Shown here piece after piece: positions 9,349-19,234 of a stretch of DNA of 64,000 nucleotides (positions are counted from its first letter, which is position 1; each line of letters begins with the position of its first letter). The stretch comes from a bacterium (GTDB taxonomy: Bacteria > Bacillota > Clostridia > Lachnospirales > Lachnospiraceae), in NCBI GenBank assembly GCA_028724545.1, contig JAQYCU010000039.1, forward strand, positions 1 through 64,000. The letters run 5' to 3'. The notes under the pieces were generated by a model. That model was given only the letters and a program-made list of their open reading frames with translations, had not been told where the DNA came from and made no database searches. A program made the position numbers and the translations under genes.

Positions 9349-11070
9349 ATGGTAAAGGGAACAGAGATTATAGTGAAAGCATTGAAGGAAGAAGGAGTGG
9401 ATACCTTATTTGCCTATCCGGGTGGTCAGGCAGTGGATATCTTTGATGCATTATATGACCAGAATGATATAGAAATCATACTGCCCAGACATGAGCAGGC
9501 TTTGATTCATGCAGCAGATGGTTACGCACGTTCCACCGGAAAAGTTGGTGTATGTCTGGTAACGAGTGGTCCGGGTGCAACAAATCTGGTAACGGGAATT
9601 GCAACTGCAAATTATGACAGCGTTCCTCTGGTATGTATTACGGGACAGGTTCCTTTAGGTCTGATGGGAAATGACGCTTTTCAGGAAGTTGACATTGTAG
9701 GCATTACAAACAGTATTTGCAAATATGCAGTAACGGTCCGTACAAGAGAAGAACTTCCAAAAATTCTAAAAGAAGCATTTTATATCGCACGCACAGGAAG
9801 ACCGGGGCCGGTTGTTGTTGATATTCCAAAGGATATTCAGCAGGCAATGGGCAGCAACGAATATCCGACAGAAGTGAATATTCGTGGTTACAAACCAAAT
9901 GACAGTGTTCACGTAGGACAGATTAAAAAGGCTGTCAGTATGCTGAAAAAAGCGAAGAAACCTCTCTTTTTGATAGGTGGGGGTGTCAATATCTCCGGTG
10001 CCAATGAAGAGATGAAAAAATTAGTGGATGTGACAGGAGTTCCCGTTATTACGACGATTATGGGAAAAGGTGCGATTCCGACCTCGCATGAACTTTATAT
10101 GGGAAATATCGGTATTCACGGCAGTTATGCAGCTAATCACGCCGTAGCAGAATGTGACTTGCTATTTTCCATTGGAACCCGTTTTAATGACCGTATCACA
10201 GGAAAAATCAGTGAATTTGCCAAAAATGCAAAAATCGTTCATATCGATATTGACTCTGCGTCCATTTCCAAAAATATTGTCGTTGACATTCCGATTGTGG
10301 CAGATGCAAAAATGGCCATTGAAAAACTTCTTGAGTATGTTACAGAATTAAAGATTGATAAATGGGTAGAACAGGTAAAAGGCTGGAAAAGAGATTATCC
10401 GATACATATGAATCAGTATGACGGTCTGACACCGGAAAAAGTCATTCAATATATTAATGAAAATTTCACGCATCCGATTATCACAACGGATGTAGGACAG
10501 AACCAGTTATGGGCAACACAGTATATGGAACTGGAGAGCAACCGACAGTTTTTGACCTCTGGCGGACTGGGAACAATGGGATATGGATTCCCGGCAGCAA
10601 TCGGTGCCCAGTTAGGCAATCCGGAACGTACTGTTATTGCAATTTCCGGTGATGGTGGTATGCAGATGAATATTCAGGAACTGGCGACAGCAGTTGTATT
10701 GGAACTGCCATTGATTCTTGTTGTATTTAACAATGGTTATCTGGGAAATGTGCGACAGTGGCAGGAATTGTTTTATAACAAGAGATATTCTTCCACTTGT
10801 CTGCGATATCGCAAGAGCTGTGAGAGAAACTGTAAAGACAGGGATAAATGTTGTCCAAAATATACACCGGATTTTGTGAAACTGGCAGAAAGTTATGATG
10901 CGTATGGCATCCGTATCACAAAAGAAGAAGAAATTGCAAAAGCATTTGCGTATGCGAAAGAGCATAAAAATGCACCGACAATCATTGAATGTGTCATTCC
11001 AAGAGAGGCTAATGTATTTCCAATGGTTCCAACCGGAAAACCGTTGAATGAAATGATAATGGACTGCTAA
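9349..11070 (+). CDS. ilvB: acetolactate synthase large subunit
   Basis: ThDP enzyme: FAYPGGQAVDIFDALY, HEQALIHAADGYARSTGKVGVCLVTSGPGATNLVTGIA, GDGGMQMNIQELATAV; RBS aaaggtgg. Confidence 0.95.
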   Translation: MVKGTEIIVKALKEEGVDTLFAYPGGQAVDIFDALYDQNDIEIILPRHEQALIHAADGYARSTGKVGVCLVTSGPGATNLVTGIATANYDSVPLVCITGQVPLGLMGNDAFQEVDIVGITNSICKYAVTVRTREELPKILKEAFYIARTGRPGPVVVDIPKDIQQAMGSNEYPTEVNIRGYKPNDSVHVGQIKKAVSMLKKAKKPLFLIGGGVNISGANEEMKKLVDVTGVPVITTIMGKGAIPTSHELYMGNIGIHGSYAANHAVAECDLLFSIGTRFNDRITGKISEFAKNAKIVHIDIDSASISKNIVVDIPIVADAKMAIEKLLEYVTELKIDKWVEQVKGWKRDYPIHMNQYDGLTPEKVIQYINENFTHPIITTDVGQNQLWATQYMELESNRQFLTSGGLGTMGYGFPAAIGAQLGNPERTVIAISGDGGMQMNIQELATAVVLELPLILVVFNNGYLGNVRQWQELFYNKRYSSTCLRYRKSCERNCKDRDKCCPKYTPDFVKLAESYDAYGIRITKEEEIAKAFAYAKEHKNAPTIIECVIPREANVFPMVPTGKPLNEMIMDC

Positions 11071-11147
11071 AAGTTGACAAAGCAGTTTTTGGCAGAAAGA
11101 AATAAAAAAGAATAAATACATTGGTCGGCAGAAAGGATGGATAAAAT

Positions 11148-11654
11148 ATGGAAACGAAAAAGAGATATATTTCACTTTATGTAGAAAACAGAATTGGTGT
11201 ACTGGCAAAAATTTCCGGACTTCTGGCTGGAAAATCTTATAATCTGGACACTTTGACAGTAGGAGAAACCGAAGACCCGACAGTATCCCGGATGACAATT
11301 GGTCTGACGATAGATGATGTCACATTTGAGCAGGTCAAGAAACAGTTAAACCGTTGTGTTGTTGTTATCAAAGTCATTGATTTTTCGGAAATTCCGATTC
11401 ACAAGAAAGAATTGCTTTTTATTAAAATATCAAGCTGTTCCGAGAAGGACAAAGCAGAAATTTTTAGAATTGTAGAAGCTTTTTCTTTGCAGGTTATAGA
11501 TTATGATAAGAGCCACGTTCTGGTACAGTGTGTCAAGACAGAACGTGCTAATAATGACATTATTGCATTGTTTAACAAGACATTTGTGAACCGAATTGAA
11601 GTGGTCCGTGGTGGTGGTGTTGCGATTGAAGGCATTTCATCACAGGAGCAGTAA
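11148..11654 (+). CDS. ilvN: acetolactate synthase small subunit
   Basis: ISLYVENRIGVLAKISGLLAGKSYNLDTLTVGETEDPTVSRMTI ACT domain. Confidence 0.95.
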   Translation: METKKRYISLYVENRIGVLAKISGLLAGKSYNLDTLTVGETEDPTVSRMTIGLTIDDVTFEQVKKQLNRCVVVIKVIDFSEIPIHKKELLFIKISSCSEKDKAEIFRIVEAFSLQVIDYDKSHVLVQCVKTERANNDIIALFNKTFVNRIEVVRGGGVAIEGISSQEQ

Positions 11655-11707
11655 AATAACAGTAAAAATGGACACAAAAATGAGCAAATAGAAAAGGGAG
11701 GAAACGG

Positions 11708-12277
11708 ATGCAGTGGGACAATGAATTTTTAATTCCATTATACAATGCACTGCTGATACCGGCAGCAGTCTTTGGAATAGGACTGATTGTTGAGTGGATA
11801 GGAGGTCTCCTGACTACATTTCTGGGGATGTTGTTCGGAGGAAAAATTGCATTTTTTATCCGAAATCGGCTGACTTTTATCGGAACGGTGCACCACGAAC
11901 TGGCACATGCGCTGTTTGCGTGGATATCGGGTGCGAAAGTGACGAAGGTGGAATTGTTTCACGTAAGGGGAGAACAGCTGGGATGTGTCGAATTTTATCC
12001 CAGGGGAAACACTTTTACAAAAGCAATCCAGATGATGTTAGCCAGTATTGCACCGGTTGTCTGTGGTGCCGTCAGTTTGTGCGTATTATCCTGGTTCTGG
12101 TGTTATCGCTGTACGCTGACGTGGCATTATATTCTGACGGGATATCTTATGGTCAGCATTTTGTTTCATATGAATATGAGCTCACAGGATATAAAAAATG
12201 CATGGAAAGGGATGCCCCTGACCATGCTGATTTGTTATATTATTTTCTATGTTACAAAAATAAGTTTTATTGGTTAA
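11708..12277 (+). CDS. M50-like membrane metalloprotease family protein
   Basis: HHELAHALFAWISGAKVTKVELFH (HExxH) with flanking TM segments. Confidence 0.75.
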   Translation: MQWDNEFLIPLYNALLIPAAVFGIGLIVEWIGGLLTTFLGMLFGGKIAFFIRNRLTFIGTVHHELAHALFAWISGAKVTKVELFHVRGEQLGCVEFYPRGNTFTKAIQMMLASIAPVVCGAVSLCVLSWFWCYRCTLTWHYILTGYLMVSILFHMNMSSQDIKNAWKGMPLTMLICYIIFYVTKISFIG

Positions 12278-13696
12278 TTATGCCATTATCCGAAGTCCCT
12301 TTGGATAATGGTTTTTTAATATTCCATTCTGGGCTTTGCCCCATCCTAAAGAAACGCCGTCATAGGATACCAGCGTCCAGGAACGGAATGTCGTGTCACA
12401 GGGAATGGTTTCTCCTTTCAGATACCGGAGTGCTGTTTCATAATCACATTCCTGACATTGCATAACATCTTTTGGTGCCAGTGCTTTCGCAAGAGCATGC
12501 GCCGGCTCAAAACGGTTCTTCTTGAGTGTTCCCAGATGCAGTCCGGCTCTCACTACTTTCAAGCCCTGCACGGAAGGCATCTGACGTGGAAGAAGATAGA
12601 GTTCGTTGCCAAAATACTGATAGGATGCATTTTCTGAAAGGTAACGTAAAATGGAATAGGCTGCATCAGCAGGTTCCTTCTGCAAAAACTGTTTGCAGAA
12701 AATTTCATAATCTTCTAATGTATTCTGTGTTTTTTTCGTGGCAGACTTTTTCTTGCCTTTTTTATCTATATGTCCGTGTGCAGACGGTAAGGCTCCAGAC
12801 TTTCGCAAACGTGCCACAAAATGACCTTCACCCTGCAGTTTGTGTGGCCATAAACGAAGTGCTTTTTGTGTTTCAGGAGTTTGTCCCCCTTCCAGACCAC
12901 AATCGTCCGGAAGAATCTGACGCCAGTCTTCTAACTGGTAATCAGGATATTCCTCTAAAAACCACGTTATCATTTCTTCGTCTTCTTCTGGCGCAAAAGT
13001 GCATGTGGAATATACAAGAACGCCACCGGGAGCCAGCATCCGGTCAGCACATTCCAGTATCATTTTCTGACGGCTGGCACAGACGGCAACCTGCTCTGGC
13101 GACCACTCCTGGATTGCCATTTCATCTTTACGAAACATTCCCTCACCGGAGCAAGGAGCATCCACTACGATTTTGTGAAAAAAGAGTGGAAAATGTTCTG
13201 CCATACGGTCGGGTGGTTCGTTGCATACGACGCAGTTGCCGACACCACAACGCTCGACATTTTGTGATAAAATTTTGGCACGGGCAGAAAAAATCTCATT
13301 GGATACCAAAAGACCTTCTCCAAGAAGACGGCCTGCTATCTGTGTAGATTTGCCACCGGGCGCAGCACATAGGTCACAGATAATATCGCCGGGCTCCGGT
13401 GCCAGCAGGCTCACAACGGACATGGCACTTGGTTCCTGAATATAGTAAGCCCCTCCTTCGTGAAGAGGGTGTCTGCCGGGATGTTCCTCTGAAACAGCAT
13501 AAAAGCCTTCCTTTGCCCATGCGACAGGTGTCAGGGTAAAAGGAAGGTTTTTATTACAGTCTTCTTGCTGATATTTCAGAGGATTGATACGCAGTCCGTA
13601 TGCCTTTGGCTGCTGATAACTGGCAAAGAAAGCATCAGCTTCGCTGCCCAGCTGCTCTTTCATACGGGATATAAAATCATCTGGTAAATTTGTCAT
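12278..13696 (-). CDS. rsmF: RsmF/RsmB-type rRNA (cytosine-C5) methyltransferase (NOL1/NOP2/Sun)
   Basis: ICDLCAAPGGKSTQIAGRL, VVDAPCSGEGMFRKDE, YSTCTFAPEEDEE; RsmF-type C-terminal domain. Confidence 0.88.
   Translation of the reverse strand: MTNLPDDFISRMKEQLGSEADAFFASYQQPKAYGLRINPLKYQQEDCNKNLPFTLTPVAWAKEGFYAVSEEHPGRHPLHEGGAYYIQEPSAMSVVSLLAPEPGDIICDLCAAPGGKSTQIAGRLLGEGLLVSNEIFSARAKILSQNVERCGVGNCVVCNEPPDRMAEHFPLFFHKIVVDAPCSGEGMFRKDEMAIQEWSPEQVAVCASRQKMILECADRMLAPGGVLVYSTCTFAPEEDEEMITWFLEEYPDYQLEDWRQILPDDCGLEGGQTPETQKALRLWPHKLQGEGHFVARLRKSGALPSAHGHIDKKGKKKSATKKTQNTLEDYEIFCKQFLQKEPADAAYSILRYLSENASYQYFGNELYLLPRQMPSVQGLKVVRAGLHLGTLKKNRFEPAHALAKALAPKDVMQCQECDYETALRYLKGETIPCDTTFRSWTLVSYDGVSLGWGKAQNGILKNHYPKGLRIMA
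12283..12317 (+). terminator. intrinsic terminator for the + strand gene, inside the convergent rsmF-like CDS
   Basis: CCATTATCC (12283-12291)/GGATAATGG (12303-12311) perfect 9-bp stem followed by TTTTTT. Confidence 0.85.
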
Positions 13697-13710
13697 AATA
13701 GTCCTCGTTT

Positions 13711-14349
13711 TTAAATCAAATCTGAGATATCAATATTTTCGCCGGTAATGCCGACATGGGCACCATCTTTTGCTTCAGAAGTATCTTTGTGTGCAACAAG
13801 CCATTTGTTTAAAGCCCACAGGTATTTATCTTCTTCATTTTTTGGTGTAATATTTGGCATTTCTTCGTTTGTGCCCTTTGGTAAAACAATAATCACACGG
13901 AAACCGTCACCTTTCTTTGCACTGCACGGAGCGTAGTGTAATGTGGTAGCGTAGAGTTCCACACCGGTTCCTTTCGGACATAAGAAAGCTTCTGTTTTAG
14001 AAGAATCAATCTGTCCGTTTTTGATATCCTGCTGGCGTGCTACCAGTAAGATAACATCATCAGCAGCAATGTCGATTTCGCTATCTCTGTGGTATTCAAA
14101 GCAATTTAACAGGGTGTTGGTACCATTGCAATAACCAATCTGGATTGGCATACCACCATAACAATTATCTCTGAGTTCAGTGTAAACACTGGTTGCTTCC
14201 AGCACATCTACAGAAGGAACATAAATAACAGAGTCAGCAGGCTTTTCGGAATTTGCTTCCAGCGTAGCAAGTAAATCTGTAAAATCATATCCTTCCACAA
14301 CTTTTCCATACATAGCAAATGCTTCGTCAAAAACTGATTGAATTTTCAT
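13711..14349 (-). CDS. DUF4867-like family protein
   Basis: MKIQSVFDEAFAMYGKVVEGYDFTDLL...; RBS ggaggttt before ATG at 14349; family name from memory. Confidence 0.6.
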   Translation of the reverse strand: MKIQSVFDEAFAMYGKVVEGYDFTDLLATLEANSEKPADSVIYVPSVDVLEATSVYTELRDNCYGGMPIQIGYCNGTNTLLNCFEYHRDSEIDIAADDVILLVARQQDIKNGQIDSSKTEAFLCPKGTGVELYATTLHYAPCSAKKGDGFRVIIVLPKGTNEEMPNITPKNEEDKYLWALNKWLVAHKDTSEAKDGAHVGITGENIDISDLI

Positions 14350-14583
14350 AGTAAACCTCCATATTTTCGTGATTTCTGCAACTTTTAGCCGGTTGCAGTT
14401 TTTTGTAAATTCATTATAGCATAGTTGGGAAAGGATTTGAAGAATCAGTTTTGCCGGTATGACAGACAAGGGAAAAAATAATGATTTTGGAAGGAATTGT
14501 CGCTTTCGCGTTATTGTATTATAAAGGAAATCACGCTATAATAGAGAGAACGAGGTCTGACAAGAGGATGAAAGGAGATTGTT

Positions 14584-15387
14584 ATGAGGATAGCACTGGG
14601 ACAACTTCACATTTTATGGAAGGACAGGACGGCGTCTATATTGCATGCTGAGCAGATGATTGCTGATGCGTCGGAGGCTGCGTGTGATGTGATTTTATTT
14701 CCTGAATTATCGTTTACCGGGTTTACGAAGCAAATCGACCAGATTAGTGAACCAAAGGAACAGTCCCAGACGGTCAGCAGAATGAAAGAACTGGCACAAA
14801 AGTATCAGATTGCTATTGGTTTTGGCTGGTCTGCCAGTGGAAAATCAGCAGGAGATAAGTCTGTGAATTATTTTACGCTGGTTGATGCTGATGGAAATAT
14901 TGCCGGTGAATATTCCAAACTTCATCCGTTTACGTATGGTGGGGAAAGCGAGTGTTTTGAAAAAGGAAATGAAATTGTAACTGTACCATTTTTGGGACAC
15001 ACGGTTGGACTGTTTATCTGCTATGACTTGCGATTCCCGGAGATTTTCCAACTGGCATCGCGTAAGGCTGATGTTCTGTTTGTAATTGCAAACTGGCCGG
15101 CGATACGGAGTGCACACTGGGAAACACTGTTACGCGCAAGGGCAATTGAAACGCAGTCATATGTTGTTGGTGTCAATTGTGTAGGAGAAATAGACCAGAT
15201 ACAATATTCCGGTGACAGTATGGCAATCGATTCCATTGGTAATATTCTGGGTAAAATTTCCGGAAAAGAAGGAATTTTAGTCTGCGACATTGATGACCGT
15301 GCATGGAGTTTAAGAAACAAATTTGCAACGGCAGCAGACCGCAGAGAAGATTTTTATATAGAGCATTTTCAAAAAGAGGACAGATAA
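14584..15387 (+). CDS. carbon-nitrogen hydrolase (nitrilase/omega-amidase-like)
   Basis: LFPELSFTGF (E), KLHPFTYGGE (K), VGLFICYDLRFPEIFQ (C) catalytic triad motifs. Confidence 0.9.
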   Translation: MRIALGQLHILWKDRTASILHAEQMIADASEAACDVILFPELSFTGFTKQIDQISEPKEQSQTVSRMKELAQKYQIAIGFGWSASGKSAGDKSVNYFTLVDADGNIAGEYSKLHPFTYGGESECFEKGNEIVTVPFLGHTVGLFICYDLRFPEIFQLASRKADVLFVIANWPAIRSAHWETLLRARAIETQSYVVGVNCVGEIDQIQYSGDSMAIDSIGNILGKISGKEGILVCDIDDRAWSLRNKFATAADRREDFYIEHFQKEDR

Positions 15388-15399
15388 GGGGAGGACAAG

Positions 15400-17562
15400 A
15401 TGAGACAGTATGAATTGGCAATCCGCATTGCACAGATACATCATTTGGTAGATGAGAGAAAATATAAAAAGGCACTGGCTGTAATTCAGACGCTGGATAT
15501 GCGACAGGTCCGTTCGCTCAGCGATTTAAAAGTATTTGCTGAAGTCTATACCAGAACGGAGCAGTTTGAAGCAGCAAAAGCAACATACCTGCGTATTTAC
15601 AGACGTTCGCATACAAGACGGGTATTGTATCGCCTGATTTATTTATCTATCAGAACAAATGCGCTGGAAGATGCAGAGGCGTATTATCAGGAATTTGTGC
15701 GTATGAATCCGAACAAGCGTGACGCTTTGATTTTGCGTTACCGGATTGATAAGGCATCTGGTGCACCAATCGGACAGCTGATTGAAATTCTGCAGGAATT
15801 AAAGCAGGAAGAATATATTGAAGAGTGGGCTTATGAACTGGCAAAATTGTATCACCGTGCCGGACGGCGTGAAGAATGCCGTGCTGAGTGCGAAGACATT
15901 ATTTTGTGGTTTGGTACCGGAGAAATTGTGGAACGGGCAAAAATACTGATTGAACATCTGGAAGCACATGACCCAATGCCATATTATGATGACAAGGATT
16001 TTACGGCACCCAAAAAAGAAGAACCGAATCCGGATGATACAGGCTCTCTTCCGGACCTGAATGAATTTATAAAGGAGCGCAAGGCACAGAAAAAGGAAGA
16101 ACGTCGTCTGGAAAGAGCGACAAGACAGGACAGATATGACGAGGAAGAGGAAATAGCAGAAGAGATGCCGGAGGATATGTCAGATGACATAGAACAGGAT
16201 GATTTTGACTGGGAAGAAACGAAGCACCCCGACAAAAAAGCATCAGCAGAAGATGAATTTATTGATGATTATGAAGATGATACATTTGAAGCAGATGGAC
16301 TGGAATTGTCGAAAAAAGCAATGGGAAAACTGTCCGGATTGTTAAAATTAGGAAAAAAGGAAGAACACCAGCAGGAGAAAGAAGAAGGTCGAAAAGAAGA
16401 AGGTCAGAAGGAAGAACCGGAAAAAGCAGAAATACCGGAGTATCATCACTCACAATCGGGAACCGGTATTACACAGGATTTAGCAAAAGAAATTGCTGCT
16501 ATTTGTGAGATGGAGCAAAGAGAGCAGTTAAAGGAAAAAGCAGTAAAGGTGATTAATGAAGTTCCTGATGCAGCAAGCAATGTGGTAGAACGGATGCAGC
16601 AGGCGATTCAGAAAACAGCAAACAAAACCTACATTCCACTGGATGTAGAAGAAATTTATTCTGCAGCAGAGCCGGTACAGCCAGAAGAAGAACCAATACA
16701 GGCAGAAGAAGAACCAATACAGGCAGAAGAAGAACCAATACAGGCAGAAGAAGAACCAATACAGGCAGACGCAGAGCCGGTACAGCCAGAAGAAGAACCG
16801 GTACAGTCAGACATAGAACCGGAACAGTCAGATGAAGACGCAATACAGGCAGACGCAGAACCGGCACAGAATGACACAGAACTTTTGCAGCAGTTATTGC
16901 AGGAAGAAATCGTAGAAAAACCAGAAGAAACTTTGTCGCAGGAGGCAGAATCCAAATCAGAGGCGCAAATCACACCGGAGGAAAAATCTGCACCAGAGCC
17001 AGAGTTACAGGAAGATACAGCGTCGGCACTGGAAAATTATGAAGCACCGGATATTCCGGTTGTGGAAACAGAATATATGGAAATGCCGGAAATCACATAT
17101 GCTGATTTGCCGACAACGAGAGCATTGCAACGTTCTTTTCGGGATATACTAACTTTAATCAGAGGAGAACTGGACCCGTCGCATTTTGTTCTGATGGGAG
17201 ATGGAACGGAGCGAATCGTAGGTGTTTCCAAACAGATTGTACGAGTAATGAAAGAAACCGGATATTTGTCACAGGGACGTATCGCGAAGATACAGGCTGC
17301 CCAGTTAAACAAAATGGATGTTATCAGTTTCCGGAATCAGTTAAAAGGCAATTGTCTTTTGATAGAAAATGCAGCAGATTTATTATTCCCGACAATTACC
17401 AAACTGTTTTCCATTATGGACGAATACTGTGGCGACATTGTCATTATTCTGGCAGATGAAGGAACAACGCTTGACCAGCTGTTCCGTTTCGTACCGGTTT
17501 TAGCAAAAAAATTCAAATATATTATTGATATTTCAAAGTATACCAAGAAAGACTATGAGTAA
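15400..17562 (+). CDS. large TPR-like acidic repeat-containing protein, function unknown
   Basis: N-terminal alpha-helical TPR-like region, acidic middle, EEEPIQA repeats, conserved-looking C-terminal region (LIENAADLLFPTITKLFSIMDEYCGDIVIILADE). Confidence 0.7.
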   Translation: MRQYELAIRIAQIHHLVDERKYKKALAVIQTLDMRQVRSLSDLKVFAEVYTRTEQFEAAKATYLRIYRRSHTRRVLYRLIYLSIRTNALEDAEAYYQEFVRMNPNKRDALILRYRIDKASGAPIGQLIEILQELKQEEYIEEWAYELAKLYHRAGRREECRAECEDIILWFGTGEIVERAKILIEHLEAHDPMPYYDDKDFTAPKKEEPNPDDTGSLPDLNEFIKERKAQKKEERRLERATRQDRYDEEEEIAEEMPEDMSDDIEQDDFDWEETKHPDKKASAEDEFIDDYEDDTFEADGLELSKKAMGKLSGLLKLGKKEEHQQEKEEGRKEEGQKEEPEKAEIPEYHHSQSGTGITQDLAKEIAAICEMEQREQLKEKAVKVINEVPDAASNVVERMQQAIQKTANKTYIPLDVEEIYSAAEPVQPEEEPIQAEEEPIQAEEEPIQAEEEPIQADAEPVQPEEEPVQSDIEPEQSDEDAIQADAEPAQNDTELLQQLLQEEIVEKPEETLSQEAESKSEAQITPEEKSAPEPELQEDTASALENYEAPDIPVVETEYMEMPEITYADLPTTRALQRSFRDILTLIRGELDPSHFVLMGDGTERIVGVSKQIVRVMKETGYLSQGRIAKIQAAQLNKMDVISFRNQLKGNCLLIENAADLLFPTITKLFSIMDEYCGDIVIILADEGTTLDQLFRFVPVLAKKFKYIIDISKYTKKDYE
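16671..16870 (+). repeat. in-frame 21-bp minisatellite encoding (EEEPIQA)n
   Basis: gaagaagaaccaatacaggca repeated in tandem with flanking degenerate units. Confidence 0.85.
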
Positions 17563-17584
17563 TTGCATAGAAATGAGGATTAGT

Positions 17585-19234
17585 ATGAAAGATATCAGTT
17601 ATGCTATCAATGTAATAGGACATATTAACCCGGACACCGATTCCCTTTGTTCGGCAATCGCATATGCCCATTTAAAAAGAGAGATTACCGGACAGAATTA
17701 TGTAGCAAGGAGAGCCGGTCAGATTAATGCGGAGAGCAAATTCGTTTTAGACTATTTTCAGGCAGAAATCCCGGATTATGTGGGCGACATCCGTACCCAG
17801 GTTATGGATATTGACGTAAACCGTGTCAACGGCGTTGATGCCGAAATTTCTCTGAAAAAGGCATGGAAAATAATGCAGGAGGGAATGCTGCAGACGCTTC
17901 CCGTTGTGGGAGAAGACGGTAATCTGCAAGGTCTGATTACGATTGAAGATATTGCAAAATCTTATATGGATGTCTATGACAGCACAATCATTGCCAAAGC
18001 AAAAACACCATTTCGGAATTTGATTGAAACATTGGAAGGCGAACTGCTGCATGGTAATCCGGAAGAAAAAATTCAGTCAGGAAAATGCCTGATTGCAGCA
18101 GCGAATCCTGATTTGATGGAAAGTTATATTGAAAAAGATGATATTGTGATTTTGGGAAACCGTTATGAATCCCAGCTTTGCGCAATCGAGATGGGAGCAA
18201 AATGCATCGTGGTCTGCGATGGCGCAATGGTTTCTTATACGATTAGCCGACTGGCCGAAAATCACGGCTGTTTCATTATCAAAACACCATATGACACGTA
18301 TACGGCATCCCGTCTGATTAACCAGAGTATCCCGATTGGATTTTTTATGAAAAGAGAGCATCTGGTTACTTTTGGACTGGGTGAGTTTTTAGATGATATC
18401 AGGGAAACAATGACGAAGAAGCGTTATCGTGACTTCCCGATATTAGACTGGAATGGCAAATACTTTGGAATGATTTCCCGAAGAAGCCTGCTGGGAGCGC
18501 GCAAGAAAAAAGTAATTCTGGTAGACCATAATGAACTGGCGCAGGCAGTAGATGGCATTGAGGAAGCACAAATTCTGGAAATTATTGACCATCACCGGAT
18601 TGGCAGCATTGAAACAATGGGACCGGTATATTTCCGTAACCAGCCATTAGGCTGTACGGCAACCATTATTTATCAGATGTATCAGGAATGTAACGTAGAA
18701 GTTCCACAGAAAATTGCAGGACTTCTGTGCTCGGCAATTTTATCCGATACGCTGATTTTCCGTTCTCCAACCTGTACGCAGATTGACAAAACAGCAGCAG
18801 AGGAACTGGCGCAGATTGCCGGAATTGTACCGGAAGAATTTGCAGCGAAAATGTTCCAGGCAGGAAGCAATCTGTCTGTTAAATCGCCAGAAGAAATTTT
18901 TTATCAGGACTTCAAAAAGTTTGTTCTGGGAGATGTTACGTTAGGTGTGGGACAGATTAATTCTATGACAGAAGAAGAACTGGAATCGATTAAAGACAAG
19001 ATGATTCCGTATTTGCAGAAAGCTCTGACAGACCACGAAGTCGAAATGATTTATTTTATGCTGACAAATATTATGGAAGAGAGTACAGAAATATTATATG
19101 CCGGCAACGGTGCCAGAGAATTGGCACTAAAAGCATTTTCATTGCCGGCAGATACAAAACAAATTATTCTGGAACACACGGTGTCCCGTAAGAAACAGGT
19201 GATTCCTGCGATTATGATTGCTTTGCAGGAATAG
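17585..19234 (+). CDS. ppaC: manganese-dependent inorganic pyrophosphatase with CBS/DRTGG regulatory insert
   Basis: VIGHINPDTDSLCSAIAYAHL, CBS motifs, VDHNELAQAVDGIEEAQILEIIDHHRIG (DHH). Confidence 0.92.
   Translation: MKDISYAINVIGHINPDTDSLCSAIAYAHLKREITGQNYVARRAGQINAESKFVLDYFQAEIPDYVGDIRTQVMDIDVNRVNGVDAEISLKKAWKIMQEGMLQTLPVVGEDGNLQGLITIEDIAKSYMDVYDSTIIAKAKTPFRNLIETLEGELLHGNPEEKIQSGKCLIAAANPDLMESYIEKDDIVILGNRYESQLCAIEMGAKCIVVCDGAMVSYTISRLAENHGCFIIKTPYDTYTASRLINQSIPIGFFMKREHLVTFGLGEFLDDIRETMTKKRYRDFPILDWNGKYFGMISRRSLLGARKKKVILVDHNELAQAVDGIEEAQILEIIDHHRIGSIETMGPVYFRNQPLGCTATIIYQMYQECNVEVPQKIAGLLCSAILSDTLIFRSPTCTQIDKTAAEELAQIAGIVPEEFAAKMFQAGSNLSVKSPEEIFYQDFKKFVLGDVTLGVGQINSMTEEELESIKDKMIPYLQKALTDHEVEMIYFMLTNIMEESTEILYAGNGARELALKAFSLPADTKQIILEHTVSRKKQVIPAIMIALQE

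Noticed and set aside
10612-11298. 228-aa minus-strand ORF opposite ilvB/ilvN
   Set aside because: Antisense to two highly conserved genes, Phe/Cys/His-rich composition typical of spurious antisense ORFs
11794-12465. 223-aa + strand ORF overlapping the M50-like gene and rsmF
   Set aside because: Alternative-frame shadow; HExxH protein in the other frame has the RBS and family motifs
16553-16973. Minus-strand repetitive ORFs (LRLPVLVLLLPVLVLLL..., SSACIGSSSACIGSS...)
   Set aside because: Antisense translations of the EEEPIQA minisatellite; not plausible proteins
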